Source: JACKNG01 sp040220855 | Lineage (GTDB): Bacteria; Pseudomonadota; Gammaproteobacteria; Ga0077536 | DNA: 64,000 bases | Direction of reading: 5' to 3' | Assembly: GCA_040220855.1 (NCBI GenBank) | Contig: JAVJVZ010000029.1 | Location: 1 to 64,000, forward strand | Part shown: positions 34,794 to 42,655 of the stretch, piece after piece | Numbering within the stretch: position 1 is the first letter of the stretch | Layout of the letters: every line of letters starts with the position of its first letter | Position numbers and translations under genes: made by a program | The notes under the pieces: generated by a model | What the model was told of the DNA's origin: nothing | The model's database searches: none | The model's input: the letters and a program-made list of their open reading frames with translations, nothing else

Positions 34794-35363
34794 TCAGCCG
34801 GCCGCGGAGTCGCCGATCAGCAGGCGGAAACGGCGCTCGGCCAACTCGTCCCGGAGTTCGTCGGAGAGGTTGAGCGAGGTCGTGTACTCGCCCACCTGGT
34901 AGAAGTACAGCGCCTGGGCGCGCAGCAGGGCCTCGGCTTCGATGAAGCCGGCGGCTTCGAACACCGCGCGCAGGTATTCGATGCGGCGGCGGTCGATATC
35001 CGCGACCGCCGCGGCGGCATAGTCGTCGAAACGCGCGAACTCGCGCATGGCGACGTCGTGGCGGGAGTCATCGGTGTGATCAGTGAACTCGATAACCGAT
35101 TTGATCAGGTTCGGCGCATCCGTGATGTGGTTGACGTCGAGGCCTGCGATGAAGGCCCGCTGGTTGTCCCGCCACCAGTCGACCATCTGGTGCAGCAGCT
35201 CGTCGCGGTTCTTGAAGTGCCAGTAGAAGCTGCCCTTGGTCACCTCGAGCTCGCGCGCGAGCGTCTCGACCTTGACGTTGCCGATGCCCTGGGAGAACAG
35301 CACGTCGAGTGCCTTCTTCAGCCAGGCATCCCGATGCAGCGTGGGTTTTCCGGATTTCGTCAT
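34794..35363 (-). CDS. TetR/AcrR family transcriptional regulator
   Basis: A 189-residue repressor. The N-terminal helix-turn-helix is clear: VKVETLARELEVTKGSFYWH followed by FKNRDELLHQMV. The rest is a TetR-type ligand-binding helical domain (FARFDDYAAAAVADIDRRRI). The chosen start gives MTKSGKPTLHRDAWLKKALD, as in the family; the open frame extends further. It is divergent from the FrhB-like/KorAB operon, so it probably controls that operon and itself through the palindrome at 35412-35429. The ligand is unknown, possibly an acyl-CoA. Confidence 0.9.
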   Translation of the reverse strand: MTKSGKPTLHRDAWLKKALDVLFSQGIGNVKVETLARELEVTKGSFYWHFKNRDELLHQMVDWWRDNQRAFIAGLDVNHITDAPNLIKSVIEFTDHTDDSRHDVAMREFARFDDYAAAAVADIDRRRIEYLRAVFEAAGFIEAEALLRAQALYFYQVGEYTTSLNLSDELRDELAERRFRLLIGDSAAG

Positions 35364-35411
35364 GACGATGCTGTGCCCGTGATGGCCGTCGTGACTTGCG
35401 ATTCTAACGAA

Positions 35412-35429
35412 GTGGCGCGGTCGCGCCAC
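35412..35429. promoter_or_regulatory. Candidate TetR operator
   Basis: GTGGCGCG-GT-CGCGCCAC, a perfect inverted repeat with 8-bp arms. It lies in the 98-base gap between the divergent TetR gene and the FrhB-like gene, about 50 and 33 bases from the two start codons. Length and position fit a TetR dimer site. Confidence 0.6.
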
Positions 35430-35461
35430 GCAGCTCACAGCTCAATGTGAAGGAGACTGAC

Positions 35462-36778
35462 TTGGATCTCGATCATCTGACCAAGGAAGTGCAGGAGCGC
35501 TATCACACCCTGCTCGAAGAGGGCGCCGATCCCAATGAATGGGCCTACGCATGGCGTTCCGAGTACAACCGCGGCGGTTTCAAGGCCGTGGATATGCTGA
35601 TGGAGGAGGTGGTCACCCCCGGTAAATGCATCGGCTGCGCCGCCTGCGTGACCATCTGCCCGGTCGACGTGTTCGATTACGCCGACGAGAAGCCGGTGGC
35701 GGCGCGCGAGAGCGCGTGCGTGTATTGCGAGCTGTGCGTCGATGCCTGCCCGGTGCTGCGTCCGACCGACCAGGACATGAAGTCCCAGATCGGTCTCAAG
35801 GAGCCGGTCAAGGACGAAGGCTTCGGCGGTTATGCCTACGGCGTCTATGCACGCGCCACGGAAAAGGTCTGGGCCGAGAACGGCCAGGACGGCGGCGTGT
35901 GCACCGCGCTGCTGCTGCACGGCCTGAAGAACGGCACCATCAAGGGTGTCGTCGCCGGCGAAGAGCACGCCGAGAACCCGCAGATGGGTTCGTCGATGCT
36001 GCAGACGACGCCCGAGCAGGTACTGGCCGGTGCGCGCTCGCGCTACACCTACCAGCCCAATACGCTCGCGCTGGTGCAGGCAATGAAGCAGGACATCGCG
36101 CCGCTCGCGGTCGTCGGCGTGCCGTGCCAGGTGGATGGTGTGCGCCAGCAGCAGCACTCGAGCATCCGTCTGGACGTTGCCGAGTGGTATCGCAAGAACA
36201 TTGGCCTCGTGATCGGGCTCTTCTGCTCCGAGTCCTTCACCGAGAAGGGCATCGACTGGCTCGCCGAGGAGCTCGAGGTGCCGAAGAAGGACATCACCAA
36301 CATCAACATCAAGGGCCGCGTCGAGATCAAGCTGCGTGACGGCCGCGAGGAGGTGAAGTCGCTCAAGGCGTTCGGCAAGTACGCCCGCCCGGCCTGCCTC
36401 TACTGCATGGACTACTCGGCCGAGAATGCCGACATCGGGCTCGGCGGCATCGGCATCGACGGCTGGACCTTCACCGTCATCCGCACCGAGGCCGGCCACA
36501 AGGCGTGGCAGGCACTGGTTGCCGACGGTTGGGTCGAGACCAAGGAGTTCGACGAGGAGCCCAAGGGCAAGGATCTCGTTGCCCGGCTCTCGATCTACAA
36601 GCGCAACCGGCCGCTGCCGGCGCTGATGCCGACGCTGCCCGAGCGCGAGGCCATCGGCAATCTCGATCCGAAGAACTTCTACCGCGGCTGGGAGCCCGGC
36701 AATTCGCCCAGGGAATGGCGCCCGCTACCGCCGCCGCCGCCGAAGAAGAAGGCCGCCAAGAAGGAGGACGCCGCATGA
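35462..36778 (+). CDS. FrhB/FdhB-like flavin iron-sulfur subunit of a 2-oxoacid oxidoreductase
   Basis: Electron-transfer subunit (438 residues). The N-terminal part has two 4Fe-4S motifs: CIGCAACVTICPVDVF and CVYCELCVDACPVL. The rest is the FrhB/FdhB fold seen in the beta subunit of F420-reducing hydrogenase: GGYAYGVYARATEKVWAENG then QDGGVCTALL, VGVPCQVDGVRQ, LFCSESFTEKGIDWLAEEL and CLYCMDYSAENADIGLGGIG. It should carry FAD and react with a pyridine nucleotide or ferredoxin; F420 use is not implied. A TTG start at 35462 is preferred because AAGGAG lies six bases upstream; a GTG at 35447 has no such box. The last codons overlap the alpha gene (ATGA). The tail is Pro/Lys-rich. Confidence 0.86.
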   Translation: MDLDHLTKEVQERYHTLLEEGADPNEWAYAWRSEYNRGGFKAVDMLMEEVVTPGKCIGCAACVTICPVDVFDYADEKPVAARESACVYCELCVDACPVLRPTDQDMKSQIGLKEPVKDEGFGGYAYGVYARATEKVWAENGQDGGVCTALLLHGLKNGTIKGVVAGEEHAENPQMGSSMLQTTPEQVLAGARSRYTYQPNTLALVQAMKQDIAPLAVVGVPCQVDGVRQQQHSSIRLDVAEWYRKNIGLVIGLFCSESFTEKGIDWLAEELEVPKKDITNINIKGRVEIKLRDGREEVKSLKAFGKYARPACLYCMDYSAENADIGLGGIGIDGWTFTVIRTEAGHKAWQALVADGWVETKEFDEEPKGKDLVARLSIYKRNRPLPALMPTLPEREAIGNLDPKNFYRGWEPGNSPREWRPLPPPPPKKKAAKKEDAA

Positions 36779-38559
36779 GCACCGCCAAGCGTCAACTCAA
36801 GGACCTCAACGTCATCGTGTCCGGCCAGGGCGGCGATGGTTCGCTGACGGTCATCAACATTCTCGCCGACGTCCTGCGCGGCTACGGCCTGCGCGTCTAC
36901 ACCGAGCGCGACGTGCTGTCGCGCATCAAGGGCGGCATCACCGCGGCGACCCTGCGCGCCTACGACGGCGAGCGCCTGTGCATCGGCAGCGATATCGACC
37001 TGCTGGTCGCCTTCGACGTCGCCGCGGTCAAGAAGCACGCCTACCGCCTCAACGAGCGCAGCGTGGTCATCTACGACAACTCCGGTGGTGGTCTGCCCGA
37101 GGGGCACGGCGTGCCGGCGGGGACGCGCGTCATCGGCGTGCCCCTCAGCCGCCACGCAGTGCGCACCTTCCGCCGCGACATCTACAAGAACAGCATCTCC
37201 TTTGCCGTCATCGGGCGCCTGCTCGGTCTCGCCGACGAGGACATGCGCAGTTCCTTCGAGAAGCGCTTCGGCCGCCGCGGCGCACAGGCGTTGAAGTACA
37301 ACCTCGATGCGCTCACGGTCGGTTGCCAGCTCGCTGACGAGGCGGGGCTCACCGTCGATGCCGGTCTGTATGAAATCGTCGGCAAGGAGAGCCAGCCGCA
37401 CATGCTGATCACCGGCAACGAGGCCTGCGCGTTCGGCTTCGTCGTCAGTGGTGGGCGCTTCTTCGCGGGCTACCCGATTACGCCGTCCACCGACATCATG
37501 GAGTGGCTGGTCAAGTGGATGCCGAAGTTCGGCGGTGTCGTGCGCCAGGCCGAGGACGAACTGTCCGCGGTGAACATGGCAATCGGCGCCGCGCTCACCG
37601 GCACCCGTACCATGATCGCGACCTGCGGCCCGGGCCTGTCGCTGATGCAGGAAGGCATCGGCCAGCTCGGCATGGCCGAGATTCCCCTCATCGTGGTCGA
37701 CGCGCAGCGCGGTGGTCCCAGCACCGGCCTGCCGACGAAGCCCGAGCAGAGTGACATCAACCTGATGGTCTACGGTGGCCACGGTGATTTCCCGCGTATC
37801 GTGCTCGCGCCGGGTACGCCCGAGGAGTGCTTCCACCTGACGGTGGCCGCAGGCAACCTCGCCGAGAAGTACCAGTGCCCGGTGTTCATGGCACTCGACC
37901 AGGGGCTGTCGCAGAACCTCGCGACGGTCGATCCGATCGATCTCGAACAGGTCGTCGTCGACCGCGGCAAGCGCGTCGACGATCAGGCGCTCGCGAGCGC
38001 CGAGGTCTACAAGCGTTATGCCTTCAGCGACGACGGCGTGTCGGCCTTCGCCGCGCCGGGCACGCCCGGTGGCATGTCGCTCGTGACCGGCAACGAGCAC
38101 GACGAGTGGGGCCTGGTCTCGACCGATCCGGTCAACCGCGTGAAGATGATGGACAAGCGTCAGCGCAAGCTCGAGACGATGAAGCCCGACTTGCCGCGCG
38201 CGGTGAACCACGGCGTGGAAACGGCCGACATCGGCTTCATCGGCGTCGGTATGACCTACGGCGTCATCCTCGAAGCCATGGACCTGCTCGCCGAGCACGG
38301 CATCTACGCGCAGTACCACCAGCCGCGCACGCTGTTCCCGATGCTCGACGAGACGCCGGCGTTCACGCGCCGCTGCCATCGCACCTACGTGGTCGAGTAC
38401 AGCGCCACCGCGCAGCTCGCCAAGCTGATCGTCGCCCAGGGCGGCGAGCAGGCCAACATCCACAACATTCTCAAGTACGACGGTACGCCGATGCGTGCCG
38501 AAGAGCTCGTCCGCCGCGTGCTGGGCGATCTCGGCGTCAAGGAGGTCGAAGTCGCATGA
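36775..38559 (+). CDS. korA: 2-oxoacid:acceptor oxidoreductase, alpha subunit with fused gamma domain
   Basis: Large subunit (594 residues) of a thiamine-diphosphate 2-oxoacid oxidoreductase, probably 2-oxoglutarate type. Residues 1-190 are the gamma domain (VIVSGQGGDGSLTVINILAD, then RIKGGITAATLRAYDGE), followed by the alpha domain with NEACAFGFVVSGGRFFAGYP and ITPSTDIMEWL, then QAEDELSAVNMAIGAALTGT and TCGPGLSLMQEGIG. The fused gamma-alpha plan is common in bacterial KorA. It converts a 2-oxoacid and CoA to acyl-CoA and CO2 together with the beta subunit. Overlaps of ATGA at both ends show tight coupling with its partners. Confidence 0.92.
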   Translation: MSTAKRQLKDLNVIVSGQGGDGSLTVINILADVLRGYGLRVYTERDVLSRIKGGITAATLRAYDGERLCIGSDIDLLVAFDVAAVKKHAYRLNERSVVIYDNSGGGLPEGHGVPAGTRVIGVPLSRHAVRTFRRDIYKNSISFAVIGRLLGLADEDMRSSFEKRFGRRGAQALKYNLDALTVGCQLADEAGLTVDAGLYEIVGKESQPHMLITGNEACAFGFVVSGGRFFAGYPITPSTDIMEWLVKWMPKFGGVVRQAEDELSAVNMAIGAALTGTRTMIATCGPGLSLMQEGIGQLGMAEIPLIVVDAQRGGPSTGLPTKPEQSDINLMVYGGHGDFPRIVLAPGTPEECFHLTVAAGNLAEKYQCPVFMALDQGLSQNLATVDPIDLEQVVVDRGKRVDDQALASAEVYKRYAFSDDGVSAFAAPGTPGGMSLVTGNEHDEWGLVSTDPVNRVKMMDKRQRKLETMKPDLPRAVNHGVETADIGFIGVGMTYGVILEAMDLLAEHGIYAQYHQPRTLFPMLDETPAFTRRCHRTYVVEYSATAQLAKLIVAQGGEQANIHNILKYDGTPMRAEELVRRVLGDLGVKEVEVA

Positions 38560-39419
38560 CCACTACGTTCACTCCCGCCCGTCCCATCTGGTGCGCCGGC
38601 TGCGGCGACTTCGGTGTGCTGCAGGCGCTCGTCAATGCCCTCGAAGAGCTCGGCGTGCCGCCGCACCAGCGCATGGTCATCGCCGGCATCGGCTGCTCGG
38701 GCTCGCTGCAGAACAACCTGTCCTGCTACGGCTACCACGCGCTGCACGGCCGCGTGCTGCCGACCGCAACCGGCGCCAAGCTGGCCAATCCCGAGCTGAC
38801 CGTGATCGGCGTCGGCGGTGACGGCGACGGCTATGCCATCGGCGGCGGCCATCTCATGCATGCCTTCAAGCGCAACCCGGGCGTCACCTACATCGTGATG
38901 AACAACGGCACCTACGGACTTACCAAGGGTCAGCCGTCGCCCACCGCGCCGGCCGGCTACGGTGACAACATCGAGGAGGATCTCGATCCCGTCATGCTGG
39001 GCTTGAGCATTCCGGGTTCGACCTTCCTCGCACGCGGCTACAGCGGCGCCCCGGCGCAGCTGCTCGCGCTGACCAAGGCGGCCCTCGAGCACACCGCGGC
39101 CGGACACGGCATGTCCTACCTCGAGGTGCTCTCGCCCTGCGTGACCTACAACGACACCTACCGTGACTGGCGCACCGCGGTCTACGACATGGATGCCGAG
39201 GAAGGTTACGACTGCAGCGACCGCGCCGCCGCCTTCGTGCGCATGAGCGCGTTGCGCGAGGAAGGACGCCTGCCGCTCGGCCTGATCTACCGCGGCGAGC
39301 GCCCGGCACTCGAGAAGCTCGCCCTCAACCACGAATTCGCCCCGCCCGCGCTGCAGGACGTAGCCGCGCCGGGCATGCTCGCGAGCTATCGCGAGGCCAT
39401 GCAATCCTTCATGCGGTAA
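38556..39419 (+). CDS. korB: 2-oxoacid:acceptor oxidoreductase, beta (TPP-binding) subunit
   Basis: Thiamine-diphosphate and 4Fe-4S binding subunit (287 residues). It begins with IWCAGCGDFGVLQALVNAL, continues with GIGCSGSLQNNLSCYGYHAL and the TPP motif GVGGDGDGYAIGGGHLMHAF, then NNGTYGLTKGQPSPTAP and SPCVTYN. These match KorB. Start overlaps the alpha stop by four bases. A Rho-independent terminator follows 75 bases after the stop, closing the three-gene operon. Confidence 0.94.
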   Translation: MTTTFTPARPIWCAGCGDFGVLQALVNALEELGVPPHQRMVIAGIGCSGSLQNNLSCYGYHALHGRVLPTATGAKLANPELTVIGVGGDGDGYAIGGGHLMHAFKRNPGVTYIVMNNGTYGLTKGQPSPTAPAGYGDNIEEDLDPVMLGLSIPGSTFLARGYSGAPAQLLALTKAALEHTAAGHGMSYLEVLSPCVTYNDTYRDWRTAVYDMDAEEGYDCSDRAAAFVRMSALREEGRLPLGLIYRGERPALEKLALNHEFAPPALQDVAAPGMLASYREAMQSFMR

Positions 39420-39494
39420 CGGATTACCGGTTGCTTCCTCCCACACTGCCAGGATGCGTTTCGCCAGACGCATTGGCTTGAAATGGCAACGTTA

Positions 39495-39520
39495 GGGGCC
39501 CGGACCGGCCCCTTTTTTTT
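39495..39520 (+). terminator. Rho-independent terminator of the korAB operon
   Basis: GGGGCC (39495-39500) pairs with GGCCCC (39507-39512) around a six-base loop, directly followed by eight T residues (39513-39520). It is the clearest classical terminator in the window. Confidence 0.9.
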
Positions 39521-39691
39521 GATCTTTGCCCCGTGCTGCGTGTGGAACGCTCATGCGGCGTTGCGCGGTCTGCTCCGGTGCTCATTGACCCGTCAGTCAA
39601 CTCCGCTCCTCGCAGCCCGCGCGCCTTGCCTGAGCGTCCCACACGCACCCCGGGCCGTGCCGGGGGCGGGCGTGGTGGCGTCGCGCCGGCT

Positions 39692-39901
39692 TCAGACGTC
39701 GGCGAGCCGACGTCGACGCGCGCGCCGGGCGGCCGGGTAGAGGCGCAGGCCGAGGCCGGCGACGAGCAGGACGAGCGCTGCGACAGCGACGCTGATCGCG
39801 CCGTTCTGCACCGTCCGGCCAAGAGGGAACAGGAAGTTCCACTTGTGCAGGAAACTGAAGCTGTAACGTTCCGGCAAATCGCTGCGTTGCACGACATCGG
39901 C
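39692..39901 (-). pseudogene. C-terminal fragment of an IS-interrupted PepSY membrane protein
   Basis: Seventy codons from the target duplication to the stop: ADVVQRSDLPERYSFSFLHK followed by WNFLFPLGRTVQNG, then a hydrophobic helix and a basic tail. The FSFLHKWNF segment and final helix are the normal end of PepSY-associated membrane proteins. The reading frame continues from the fragment at 41266-42635 once the IS element and one target copy are removed, giving 523 codons. Cut off from its start codon, it is not expected to be made. Confidence 0.88.
39894..39901. repeat. Target-site duplication, left copy (ACATCGGC)
   Basis: ACATCGGC directly before the left inverted repeat of the IS element; an identical copy lies at 41266-41273 directly after the right inverted repeat. 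Eight bases is the usual duplication length for the IS256 family. Confidence 0.92.
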
Positions 39902-41265
39902 GGTCGTGTCCCCGGAAGTGGTGTAAGGAGCGGCCACCGTGATGGTTCCGGTATCGTTGGAGTTACCACACTTCGACGAACTGAAGGAGACCACCACGAT
40001 GACCAAGGTCAGCATGCCGCTGGAAGAGTTGTTTGAGAAGGGCGCGGACGCAGATTTCGTGCGCGAGATGATCGCGTTCATGGCCCAGCGGCTAATGGAG
40101 GCCGATGTCGAGGGCCTGTGCGGGGCGGCCCACGGCGAGCGCAGTGACGAGCGCAGCAACTACCGCAACGGCTACCGCGAGCGCCGCTGGGACACGCGGG
40201 CCGGCACCATCCCGTTGAAAATCCCGAAGCTGCGCCAGGGCAGCTACTTTCCGGGCTTCCTGGAGCCGCGCCGTGCCGCCGAGAAGGCGATGGTGGCGGT
40301 CATCCAGGAGGCCTACATCCAGGGCGTATCGACGCGCTCGGTGGACGACCTGGTCCGCGCGATGGGCATGACCGGGGTGTCGAAGAGCCAGGTCTCGCGG
40401 CTGTGCGAGGAGATTGACGAGCGGGTGCACGCGTTCCTCGCACGGCCTCTCGAAGGCGACTGGCCGTACGTGTGGCTGGACGCGACCTACGTGAAGGTGC
40501 GCGAGGCCGGCCGCATCGTGTCGGTCGCCGCGATAATCGCTGTCGGCGTGAACGGCGACGGGCGGCGGGAGATTCTGGGCCTGGCGGTGGGTCCGTCGGA
40601 GGCGGAGACGTTCTGGACGGGCTTCCTGCGCGAGCTGACGCGGCGTGGGTTGCGCGGGGTGAAGCTCGTCATCTCGGACGCCCATCTGGGCCTCAAGGCG
40701 GCCATCGCGAAGGTGCTGAAGGCAACCTGGCAACGCTGCCGGGTGCACTTCACGCGCAACGTGCTGGCGCATGCGACGAAGGGCCAGCGGCAGATGGTCT
40801 CGGCGCTCATCGGGACCATATTCGCGCAGGACTCGGCTGAGGCCGCTCATGCGCAGTGGCAGCTCGTCACCGAGCAACTCGCGGCACGCTTCCCGAAGCT
40901 ACGCGGACTAATGGACGAGGCCGAGCACGACGTGCTCGCCTACCTCGACTTCCCGCGCGAGCATCGCACGAAGCTGCACAGCACCAACACGCTCGAGCGG
41001 CTGAACGGTGAGGTCAAACGCCGCTCGGACGTCATCGGCATCTTCCCCAACGAGGCGGCCATCATCCGCCTGGTCGGGGCGTTGCTGCTCGAGCAGAATG
41101 ACGAGTGGGCGATTCAGCGGCGTTACATGTCGCTGGAAACGCTGGCTACCCTTGGCGAGAATGGCGAGGTCAGGCTACCGGCAATCGCCAACTGACACGA
41201 CGAACCCCGACGGTATCGGCATCACGGATAGGCGCCGTTTCTACACCACGTCCAGGGACACGACC
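39902..41265 (+). mobile_element. Complete IS256-family insertion sequence
   Basis: A 1364-bp element bounded by inverted repeats that begin GGTCGTGTCCC. The left end (39902-39925) and the right end (41265-41242, reversed) agree at 22 of 24 positions, differing only at positions 12 and 16. It carries a single intact transposase gene. It is flanked by an 8-bp duplication ACATCGGC and sits inside a PepSY membrane protein gene. Perfect target copies and an open transposase frame point to a recent event. Confidence 0.95.
39999..41195 (+). CDS. IS256-family transposase (mutator type)
   Basis: DDE transposase of 398 residues, full length for the family. The acidic triad is visible: Asp in YVWLDATYVKVREAG, Asp in LVISDAHLGLKAAI, and Glu in STNTLERLNGEVKRRSDVIG. 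The zinc-like and DNA-binding N-terminal part has SNYRNGYRERRWDTRAGTIP, typical of mutator-type transposases. GAAGGAGA lies eight bases before the ATG at 39999; an earlier in-frame ATG has no such support. No internal stop or frameshift is seen, so it should be active. Confidence 0.96.
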   Translation: MTKVSMPLEELFEKGADADFVREMIAFMAQRLMEADVEGLCGAAHGERSDERSNYRNGYRERRWDTRAGTIPLKIPKLRQGSYFPGFLEPRRAAEKAMVAVIQEAYIQGVSTRSVDDLVRAMGMTGVSKSQVSRLCEEIDERVHAFLARPLEGDWPYVWLDATYVKVREAGRIVSVAAIIAVGVNGDGRREILGLAVGPSEAETFWTGFLRELTRRGLRGVKLVISDAHLGLKAAIAKVLKATWQRCRVHFTRNVLAHATKGQRQMVSALIGTIFAQDSAEAAHAQWQLVTEQLAARFPKLRGLMDEAEHDVLAYLDFPREHRTKLHSTNTLERLNGEVKRRSDVIGIFPNEAAIIRLVGALLLEQNDEWAIQRRYMSLETLATLGENGEVRLPAIAN

Positions 41266-42635
41266 ACATCGGCGAGCACGCCGGTGCGAGTGTCGACGAA
41301 CAGACTCGCGTGCAGCGGCGCGCCGTAGTCGAGTTTCCATACCGGCAGGCGCTTGTTGCGGAAGTCGTAGCCGGGGCCGAAGCGCGTCACCAGGGTCGTC
41401 GCAGTCACGTGGCTGCGCGAGAGGCCGCTGAAGCGCTCCCCGAGCTGCAGCGCGAACTCCCGATCGCCGGCGGGCCATGCCGCGCCGCGCGCGGCATCGA
41501 GGTAGAGGGCGGGTCCGGTCCGCGGTAGGCCCGCGAAACGGGCCTCGCGGATTGCGTGCGGATCCACCGGTGGCGCGGCACCGGGCGCGAGCTCGAGCCG
41601 GTAGCGCAAGGTGCCGGCGGCATCTTCGATCAAGGATACGCCGGTGACGTCGAGGCCGCGCGTCATGTCCGGCCACTGCGCGCGCAGGGGGTAGGCGATG
41701 GCGGTTGTCGCAAGCGGTGGCGACAGGTGCTGGCCGGTGGGTGCCGCTGTGCCGGCGGCATGCAGGAGGTGGTAGAGCCCGCTCGTGCCGAAAGCGAGTG
41801 CGGGCAGCACGAGACACCAGCCTGCCAGGCGGTGCCAGCGGCGCGCACCCGCGCGGCGACCGCGTCGCAGCGACCACAGCATCACGACCCCGCTCGTGGC
41901 CATGCCGAGCACGGCGAGCATGGCCAGCGCAATGAGGAGGACACGCAACCACTCAGCGCCGGGCGGCAGCCAGCTCCAGGTGTGAATCAGCTGGAACGCG
42001 GTCTGGAGACCCTGCTTGAACCGATTGTCGACCGCCGCCAGGGCCATCGTCTCGGTATGCACGTAGGCAACGAGGTCATCCGGCGTATCGAAGACGACCC
42101 GGTAAACGGGCAACAAGCGGTTGATGGCGGGGTAGGTGGGGCTGAACGCATGGACGACCGAGATGTTTTCGACGTGGGCCTGCGTGGGTGGCAAGTCGAG
42201 GTAATGGCGGGCGAGAAATTCCGCCTGGCGCGCGTCGTGGCCCGGCAGTTCGGCACCGGTGTCGAGCGCGAAATAGCGGCGCTCCGCCGTGCCCGAGGTG
42301 GTGACCTGGAGCAGGGGGGAGGTCTCCCCGGCTACGATGCGGATCGCCTGTGCGGTCGTGATGCCGGCCGCCGACAGGATGTCATGGAACTCGGGACCGT
42401 CGCCGAGCGCCAGCGGGACACGCGGGGGGTAGAAGACCTTCTGCTGGGGGCCGAACGATGTCATCAGCGGATGCAATAGACCGGACGACCCCCACAGGAT
42501 GAGTGTCGTCGCACCGGCCAGGGCGAGCGCACGGTGCCAGCGCAGTGCACGCAGCCGCCAGGGCAATCGGCGTGCCGGCGTCGTGGCTGCCGGGCCGGCC
42601 GTGCTGGTGGCGGTGAGTTCGGGAGGTGTGTTCAT
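41241..42635 (-). pseudogene. N-terminal part of a PepSY-associated membrane protein, truncated by IS256
   Basis: PepSY-domain inner-membrane protein of the type found beside TonB receptors, with a possible role in iron-siderophore reduction or peptidase control. The frame gives 464 residues. Membrane helices: LALAGATTLILWGSSGLLHP, VLLIALAMLAVLGMATSGVV and LAGWCLVLPALAFGTSGLYH. PepSY-like segments lie between them. True coding sequence ends at the insertion (41266); the last eight codons to the stop at 41241 are read from the IS end. The last helix of the native protein is missing, so function is doubtful. The rest is at 39692-39901. Confidence 0.88.
41266..41273. repeat. Target-site duplication, right copy (ACATCGGC)
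   Basis: Exact copy of 39894-39901, directly after the right inverted repeat. Confidence 0.92.
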
Positions 42636-42655
42636 CGTGTCATCCTGTCGCGCGC

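Noticed and set aside
35447..36778. F420 dependence of the FrhB-like subunit
   Set aside because: The FrhB/FdhB fold also occurs in NAD(P)- and ferredoxin-linked enzymes, and no F420 biosynthesis gene is visible, so the name alone does not support F420 use.
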